Shown here: positions 57,340-64,000 of the stretch, in pieces
How the letters are laid out: each line of letters opens with the position of its first letter
Numbering within the stretch: position 1 is the stretch's first letter
Assembly: GCA_051294375.1 (NCBI GenBank)
Contig: CM119264.1
Coordinates: 13,981,323-14,045,322 of the forward strand
From: Paraspadella gotoi
Taxonomy: Eukaryota > Chaetognatha
Length of the DNA stretch: 64,000 nucleotides
Reading direction: 5' to 3'
The notes under the pieces: model-generated
Told to the model about the DNA's origin: nothing
What the model saw: the letters and a program-made list of their open reading frames with translations, nothing else
Databases searched by the model: none
Translations under genes and position numbers: made by a program

Positions 57340-58062
57340 AGAATCAAAATAAGAAGGCGTTATTTATTTGTTGGACATAAAAAGATGTTTTTTGTTGATA
57401 GCTCCTCGAAATTATTCGCGAAAAGGGAAAGAAGCGGTTATACTTATGGAGAGATTGTCGGCCTCTCTTGAAAATGGTGAAAAGAAACGTCAGATGAATA
57501 TCAGGAAATGTTTATTTTAAAAAATTTATGGATAAAATTGTGAAAAAAAACCGTAATATTTAATACTTCAAAACGATAATAGCGAGTAGCTCCTAAAATC
57601 CCATTCAAATAAAAATTATATATATGTCTATATTATATTATTAATTCATACTTGGCCAAGTCGGATGTGTCCGCAATGCAATCACTTCATTCAATTTCGA
57701 CGATCTCATTTTCGTGATGGAAACTTGTTTCCATTCTTGTGAAAAATCGTAAATCTGAGTCCGACGTCGAACGGGGACAGCCGACGACGACGAAGACGAC
57801 GACGACGACGACAATGACGCGGCAAACTGAGGCTAACTTTGGCGACAACATGATTCGTTTTATTTTTAGTCGACGAAAAAGAAAAGTTGGTTATTTCTTT
57901 TTTTCTTTTTTCTTTTTTTTTTCGTCGACTGAAAATGAAAAGGGAGAAGGCGGGTGTCGATACACAAAGGAAAAACTATAAAAGTGAAAGGAGGAAAGGA
58001 AAGTGAGAGGGGGAGGGAAGAATGAATAGAAGACAAAGAGAGAGAGAGTGAGAGAGATAGAG

Positions 58063-58103
<41 letters not shown>

Positions 58104-58818
58104 AGAGAGAGATGAGAGAGAGAGATGATAGAAGAAAAGTGAAGGAAGAGAGAGAGAGACAGGGAGGGTTGTGCCAGAAAAGCAGTTTTCTAAACGTCCA
58201 AACAGACGCCCGAGAAATCACTTCCGGTCTTTCAATGGAACGAGAATTTTGTCGAGAGAGTTAATGACTTTTGTATTCCAGGACTCGGGACTAAAATAAC
58301 GAGGCTGCGTTCGAATTGCAAGGCAGGCTAAAAGGGATTTTCTTATTTCCAATCGGGAGTATAAATAAATTTTAAATTGCGCTTTGCCTTGAAATTTATT
58401 CAGGAACCAAACTGTTTTGATTGAATAATAAAATTGAATAAAAAATAAAATGGAAAAGGAAAAAAATTAAATTTATCACATCCACTTTTTATAATTTATA
58501 TTCATACTTAATATGTTTAAATTTTTTTTTTTTAAAAAACGAAATCGTTTTTCTTTATAATTAAATAACGATCACTCTCACCATTCTGGAACTACAACGA
58601 ACTACAACTACAACTACAACAACGACGACGACAACTTTCACTTCTTTTTCTTTCCAGAAATAAAACTCATTTTTTATACGATTTCAAAAAAATTTAAAAA
58701 AAAAATTCGACGGTCGTCGAGTTTCTTTTTTAGGAGAGACGGAGAAGGAAGGGTCGACGGGTCAGAGGTCGATCCTTCTTTTCTGTTTCGTCTGACCGTA
58801 ATGTCGCTCTCTCTCTCT
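57340..58818. repeat. Long repeat block F, copy 2
   Basis: Near-copy of 51370-53700, shorter and indel-rich. An (ACG)n run (57781-57810) and GA arrays (58040-58165) lie within it, and the degraded terminal-exon copy is at about 58283-58375. A (CTACAA)n/(CGA)n run is at 58594-58635. Confidence 0.8.
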
Positions 58819-59594
58819 NNNNNNNNNNNNNNNNNNNNNNNNNNNNNNNNNNNNNNNNNNNNNNNNNNNNNNNNNNNNNNNNNNNNNNNNNNNNNNNNNN
58901 NNNNNNNNNNNNNNNNNNNNNNNNNNNNNNNNNNNNNNNNNNNNNNNNNNNNNNNNNNNNNNNNNNNNNNNNNNNNNNNNNNNNNNNNNNNNNNNNNNNN
59001 NNNNNNNNNNNNNNNNNNNNNNNNNNNNNNNNNNNNNNNNNNNNNNNNNNNNNNNNNNNNNNNNNNNNNNNNNNNNNNNNNNNNNNNNNNNNNNNNNNNN
59101 NNNNNNNNNNNNNNNNNNNNNNNNNNNNNNNNNNNNNNNNNNNNNNNNNNNNNNNNNNNNNNNNNNNNNNNNNNNNNNNNNNNNNNNNNNNNNNNNNNNN
59201 NNNNNNNNNNNNNNNNNNNNNNNNNNNNNNNNNNNNNNNNNNNNNNNNNNNNNNNNNNNNNNNNNNNNNNNNNNNNNNNNNNNNNNNNNNNNNNNNNNNN
59301 NNNNNNNNNNNNNNNNNNNNNNNNNNNNNNNNNNNNNNNNNNNNNNNNNNNNNNNNNNNNNNNNNNNNNNNNNNNNNNNNNNNNNNNNNNNNNNNNNNNN
59401 NNNNNNNNNNNNNNNNNNNNNNNNNNNNNNNNNNNNNNNNNNNNNNNNNNNNNNNNNNNNNNNNNNNNNNNNNNNNNNNNNNNNNNNNNNNNNNNNNNNN
59501 NNNNNNNNNNNNNNNNNNNNNNNNNNNNNNNNNNNNNNNNNNNNNNNNNNNNNNNNNNNNNNNNNNNNNNNNNNNNNNNNNNNNNNNNNNNNNN
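58819..59594. other. Assembly gap, 776 N
   Basis: 776 N, the largest gap. The 270-codon frame across it is an artefact. Confidence 0.99.
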
Positions 59595-59599
59595 TTATA

Positions 59600-59850
59600 T
59601 AGAGTATATTTGATTCGCTGTTAAAGCCTGTTATTTAGACACGATCTACCTTTAATCCNNNNNNNNNNTGTTAAAGCCTGTTATGTAGACACGATCTTCC
59701 TTTAATCCAAATTTCAAGACATCTCGTATTGTCTACTATCGATTCTCTCGTGTTCACAGACACCAAATCTCCCAACTCTCCCAACAGCCCGTTCTCCAAA
59801 ACTCGAGTTTCGATTCGTTCGCGTAAAGACGGAAACGAGAGGAGAGTAAA
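59600..59850. repeat. Near-copies of 55015-55200, with a 10-N gap
   Basis: CTGTTAAAGCCTGTTATTTA starts at about 59619 and again at 59669, either side of 10 N (59659-59668), then continues as at 55020: CATCTCGTATTGTCTACTAT and AAAACTCGAGTTTCGATT. Confidence 0.88.
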
Positions 59851-59915
59851 TTAATTGGCCAATGAATTAACGACCCAGTAAACTAATGGGTCATTTAAGC
59901 AGCGAGTTCACTCGC
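59851..59915. other. Three adjacent short inverted repeats
   Basis: TTAATTGGCCAATGAATTAA (59851-59870), GACCCA/TGGGTC with an intervening loop (59872-59892), and GCGAGT-TC-ACTCGC (59902-59915) follow one another. Confidence 0.7.
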
Positions 59916-59919
59916 TCCG

Positions 59920-60430
59920 AATAAATTGCCTGCCCGATTCGGTAAGTTTCGCAAGTTGTGACTTGTGACGGGAAAAAGGACGGAATCGTCGGGAATTTGT
60001 GAAAGTTGTAAAGAGCGAGTATTCACGAACACTTTAAGAAACCAGCAGAGTCGGATATTGCAACGGTAACCTATCTTTTGGCGAGAGAGGTGAACCAGTT
60101 TAAAACGCTTGATCGGCGCAAGACGCCCGAAGCAATTCGACTACGCGCGAGCGCCAGAAACGTTGGGCGCCCAAAAAGACCTCCAGAGTCCAGAGAAAAG
60201 CTCGTTGGCCTCGTTTTCGCTTTGCGACTGAAATAAAAGGAGAAGGTCGTGGTGGGGGGGAAGGCGAGTAGGCGTGGCGTCCAACTGAGCCGGCAACGAC
60301 GAAGTAAATAGAAATCGGGTGGGGTCGGGCAAACATTCCTCGCTTCGATGGAGGTAAGGTCACAGGGTGACGTCTGGGGGGGGGTGGGCAAATAGAAATT
60401 GAGCCAGAGGGGGGGGGGAGTCGGTCTGTG
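59920..60430. other. CpG-rich region, no gene assigned
   Basis: CpG-rich DNA with a consensus donor GATTCG|GTAAGTTTC (GT at 59941-59942) and overlapping minus-strand frames (60071-60391) typical of GC-rich antisense. It may hold a first exon and promoter, but I cannot show it. G runs at 60252, 60377 and 60410. Confidence 0.35.
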
Positions 60431-62590
60431 TTTGTTGACCGACGGTTTAACTCTGTTACCAGAATTTCTCGAAAAAGCTAAATGGATTCAGAATTGACGG
60501 ATTGAATTTTTTTCCATTTTTCGGGAAAGAAACTCGGATTCCATTGAACTAACTTGAATCGCGAGCCATGGAGGACTTGCGGGGGGACCCCAACTTTAGA
60601 AATTAGAAAAGGAAGCCCGAGTTCTACTCACTCACTCGTAGGGCTTCGTTTGAAAGGAAGGAAATGAGCGGCAGGGCACGGAGGTGAAGCAGGGCGGAGT
60701 TGGACTGATAAGGAGGCGTCAAAGCGCTTGCCTTGGGAATGGCAGGGAAAGGGGGAAGGACGGGAGACGGTGGAGGGCGAAAAAGAGAGTCGATGACTGT
60801 TGCACGAACGCCAGGGATTGGTCTATGGAGAAAGGTCAAAAGGTTAGGTGCGTTATTGGGAAGGGAAGGACGGAAAGAAAGAGAAGAGGAAAGACGGAAA
60901 AGGAGAGAGGGAGGAAGGGAAAGAGAGGGAGGGAAAGATTTTTTTAAAAAAAGGAAACGCTGGACGAGGAAAAATAGAGAGAAAATAGAGGGAACGCAGT
61001 TGGGAAATCGGAATGAAGGGGAAAAAAAGCGGAGGTAAAAAAAAAAAGGTTGAAAGACGATATTATCATATGAGAGCGAGTGACAGTGAGAGAGAGGGGG
61101 GGGGGACCGCAAAAGACAGAAAAGAGAAGGAAGCGAGGAAGGGGAAAGATGAAGGAACTTTGTCATAGAATTGGGGTCAGTCGAGGTGAAGAGGAAGGAG
61201 AGTGAAGATAAAAGGAAAAGAAAGGAAATTGAGAAAAGAGACTTTGGCTGAAGTTATGTGAGCCGGGGAAAAAAGGTTGGAAACGGCGATCGTGAAACGG
61301 AGGCTATAAGAGGCAGGGAAAAGGTTGGCCCGTTGACCTATTGTTATCAAATTTAAGGCAACGAGAGGCTTTTTAAAAATGAATATTAAAATGGCGATTA
61401 ATTCCCGGGCCTTAACTAATTAACTAGGAAATGAAATTATGAGATTACTTGACTTAGACAATTTTATAATATCGTAGAAGAAACCAAAGTACTAGATATG
61501 GAGTAGGATACTATAAGATTCGAGTTTATATCGAACAGAATAGAAACCCAGGGTTATTAAACGCAGACTATGAGAGCCGGGTTAAAGGGGTTACCCGATA
61601 AATTTGAAAGGAAGGAGCACCGAGAGAGATCTCAGCCACGAACGAAGAAACGTAAAACTCGAGGTAAGGAAGAGAAAGAGTAAGTCTCGGCCGAACGGAA
61701 CTGGCCTTGATCCAACCAGCAAAGAAAGTTCAACGATGCGGTGGCAGATAATTGACATCCTTGGTCCTTTCGTATAAAGCAATTATTCTTCTTTTTTTTA
61801 GTTCAGCCATTCTTTTGCGATCTTAATTTTCCCTTAAATCACCAATGAACCAAATTAGTGCAACTATTAATTATACATACATTTAACCAACAAAAAGACT
61901 AAAATTCAGATTCGTCTACATTGGGACAGTTGTAACTTTTTTAGGAGCTACTATGTAGCGCCATCCAGCCGTCTGTAAAATTCAATTCCCACTTCCTTCA
62001 AAAGTTCCCTTTATACAATTTAACACAACTTTTTTCCCCGGAAAGATTCCGAATGATAGAAACGTCGCCGAGTCCAAAATAAACCTTAACGCTTGTAGTA
62101 AGAAGGAGTGTGGAAGTAAGGGAGGGGTTTGTTGAATCCGAATTTTGTGTCCGGTTTTTTAAACAGAGAATTAAAATTAAAGTTTACTTTTTGAAAATAT
62201 CAAGCTTGTCATACAAAATTGGATTTTTCGAATTGGTTTTTGGTCAATCAAAACTACACAATCCCAAACTTAACAAACAGAAAATAAACGGAAAAGCTCC
62301 TCCTGGACTCCTACTTTTTTTTTGTGGCCCGAGGGATTCGGGTATCGAAATCTTGTACCCGTAAAATACACTACATAATAAAATTATTAGGACAAAAAGT
62401 TGAAATTATCGTGAAATACAACAGGACAAAAATAAAAGTATAAAAAAAGAAAAAAAAACCCTTCTGAAATTTAATTAAAAGCATTATTTCTGGTTTCTAT
62501 CTTTATTTTTATTTATTTTTTATTTTATGAGCTTTTTTAGTTTATGAGGGTCGAAAGGAATAAAAAAGAGAAGAAAAAAAAATTAAAAAA
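60430..62590. other. Purine-rich and AT-rich DNA, no gene seen
   Basis: Purine-rich from 60640 to 61230, which is the source of the opposed frames at 60624-61166 (serine/proline-rich) and 60684-61038 (lysine/arginine-rich). AT-rich afterwards. Confidence 0.4.
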
Positions 62591-62592
62591 GA

Positions 62593-62595
62593 GAT

Positions 62596-62626
<31 letters not shown>

Positions 62627-62638
62627 AGAGGGAGAGAG

Positions 62639-62690
<52 letters not shown>

Positions 62691-62735
62691 TTTAGAGAGA
62701 GAGAAGAAAAAAGAAGAGAGAGAGAGAGATGTCGA
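62593..62735. repeat. (GA)n arrays
   Basis: Interrupted GA arrays about 140 bp long. Confidence 0.96.
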
Positions 62736-62739
62736 AGAT

Positions 62740-63398
62740 AGTAGGGGGGAGTCAGTAATGGTGACACTGACATCCAATATAAAACGTGACAGCACGTTGG
62801 CGCTGCAAAGGAAGGGAGATGGGTGGGGGGGCGTTGTCCAGTGCCAGGACAACGACGACGTTTTCAAAAGGAGAGACCAAAGGCGGGAGGGGCGGGAGGA
62901 GAGAGGGGGAGGCCGCATTGGTCCCCGGACGAAGACCGAGAAGAATAGGGTCGTCAGCGAATCACGATTGTTTGGTGAGAAACTCCTTGTGCGGAGTTTG
63001 ATGTGTGAAACTCGATGTGAAACTGGATGTAAAACGCCGTGCGAATCTGAAGGACACAATGTGGACGGGTCGAAGGTCGACGAGCAACGATTCGGGCTCA
63101 TTGTTGGCGGCGGACTGAGAGAAAAAAATGTCGATTATGGCAACGAAATGGAGACGGGTTTTTTTTTCGACGAAACGATTGGCCGACGGATGATAAATGA
63201 AATCGTTGAAGGTTTCGGGTCACAGAAAACTGTTTCGATTTGCAAATAAAATTTGGAGAAGGAAAGTCAATCGATTGAATACTTCGCATTTTTTTTTTTT
63301 TTTTTTTTTGAGGGAGTTGAAGCGAAAGAAAGTTGGAGATTTCCTATTTTTTTTAGGGATGAAATATTTCAGTCTAGATAAAACATAATAATTTAGGG

Positions 63399-63400
<2 letters not shown>
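62740..63400. other. Unassigned DNA with one long open frame
   Basis: A 163-codon frame at 62758-63249 (plus strand) reads through non-repetitive sequence, including MCETRCETGCKTPCESEGHN, which comes from a short AAACT/GATGTGAAAC repetition at 63000-63050. I recognise no family, and the minus strand is open as well in part. A poly-T tract at 63290-63309 follows. Confidence 0.25.

Positions 63401-63401
<1 letters not shown>

Positions 63402-63438
<37 letters not shown>
63402..63438. repeat. (GA)n microsatellite
   Basis: About 18 GA units. Confidence 0.95.
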
Positions 63439-63439
<1 letters not shown>

Positions 63440-63440
<1 letters not shown>

Positions 63441-64000
63441 CCATTCCATTAGATGCAAGAAGAGAATTTTATTACTGGCGTAAATATTCGAATTTTATCG
63501 GAGATCAAGAGATTTTCGCCGGATTGGCTTGTGAATCCGAAGCCTTGCTGTTTGAAAACTGTCGAAATAGCATCAGACCAAAGCTGGAATACATTAGTCA
63601 TTCTTCGTTTTAGCCCGGATTTGTATTCAATTTTGGATTTGCTGGAAACTGATCGAGGATCGTTTCACCCAACGTAATTTCTCATTACTGACGCTTGATA
63701 TCTCGAAAGGCAACGGTTGTTGCGAGATGGTTATGAAATTGGTACAACCAATATAAAAATATAAAAATAAATAAGCTATCTTGCCCCTGAATTTGGAGAG
63801 GCTTCAATGGTTTATGTTACTGCGGCACTATTTCTCATTGGCAAAATTTATTTTTATCTTTATGATTCTCTCCCCCATTTTCATTTTCCATCTCCCCTCT
63901 TTCCTTTTCCCTCTTTTTTTCTTCCCTACCCAATCACAAATCTTAATCTCCCATACCCCTTTCCCCCCCCCTTTTCCCCGCCCTCCATTTACTCTGTTAT
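63440..64000. other. No gene recognised
   Basis: Two overlapping plus-strand frames (63401-63613 and 63453-63677) cross ordinary-looking sequence but match nothing I know. The last 130 nt are pyrimidine-rich with C runs. Confidence 0.35.

Noticed and set aside
58801-59613. 270-codon frame, and similar frames at 45494-45946, 42338-42590, 56048-56369 and 57108-57347
   Set aside because: They consist almost wholly of N and have no sequence content.
62758-63249. 163-codon frame
   Set aside because: Not rejected outright, but no family, splice or codon evidence supports it, so it is listed only as an unassigned region.

Overview
This is a non-coding-dominated stretch of a metazoan nuclear genome, most likely an arthropod or related invertebrate. 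The evidence is spliced gene structure (GT-AG introns, one about 75 nt long), very abundant (CT)n/(GA)n, (CGT)n and (GAAA)n microsatellites, satellite DNA, short inverted-repeat elements, and no bacterial-style operons. The only gene I recognise with confidence is a nucleoside hydrolase (inosine/uridine-preferring family) on the minus strand. Its exon 1 (25696-25861, with a damaged second copy at 20933-21088), exon 2 (19536-19728) and exon 3 (19280-19461) join in phase. They are followed by three complete, phase-compatible terminal exons in tandem (18464-18924, 17356-17798, 16574-17028), each with its own acceptor and stop. One upstream part could therefore make three hydrolases with different C-terminal halves, or the locus is a decayed tandem gene array.

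Layout. 0-10.3 kb: low-complexity DNA with long CT arrays, a mosaic tandem repeat (5.2-6.4 kb) and a 21-22 bp minisatellite (7.05-7.27 kb). 11.28-12.07 kb: a 792 bp element bounded by TTAA and 16 bp inverted repeats. 15.3-27.2 kb: the nucleoside hydrolase locus, with interspersed repeats and a 1.2 kb satellite (23.9-25.1 kb) between the two exon 1 blocks. 27.24-27.69 kb: a 435 bp inverted-repeat element containing telomere-like hexamers. 28.5-28.77 kb: a second copy of the repeat that sits between two hydrolase terminal exons. 29.8-60 kb: a mosaic of direct and inverted near-copies broken by 13 N gaps. 54.77-54.90 kb: a 129 bp palindromic element with a hammerhead-ribozyme-like core. 60-64 kb: GA-rich low-complexity sequence with no recognisable gene.

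Much of 20-60 kb must be read with caution. Six of the fourteen N runs are exactly 25 nt and three exactly 10 nt. The sequence beside them repeats nearby sequence with many single-base insertions and deletions, which looks like gap extension with uncorrected long reads rather than real duplication. Reading frames there are unreliable, and broken copies should not be taken as pseudogenes without read-level evidence.
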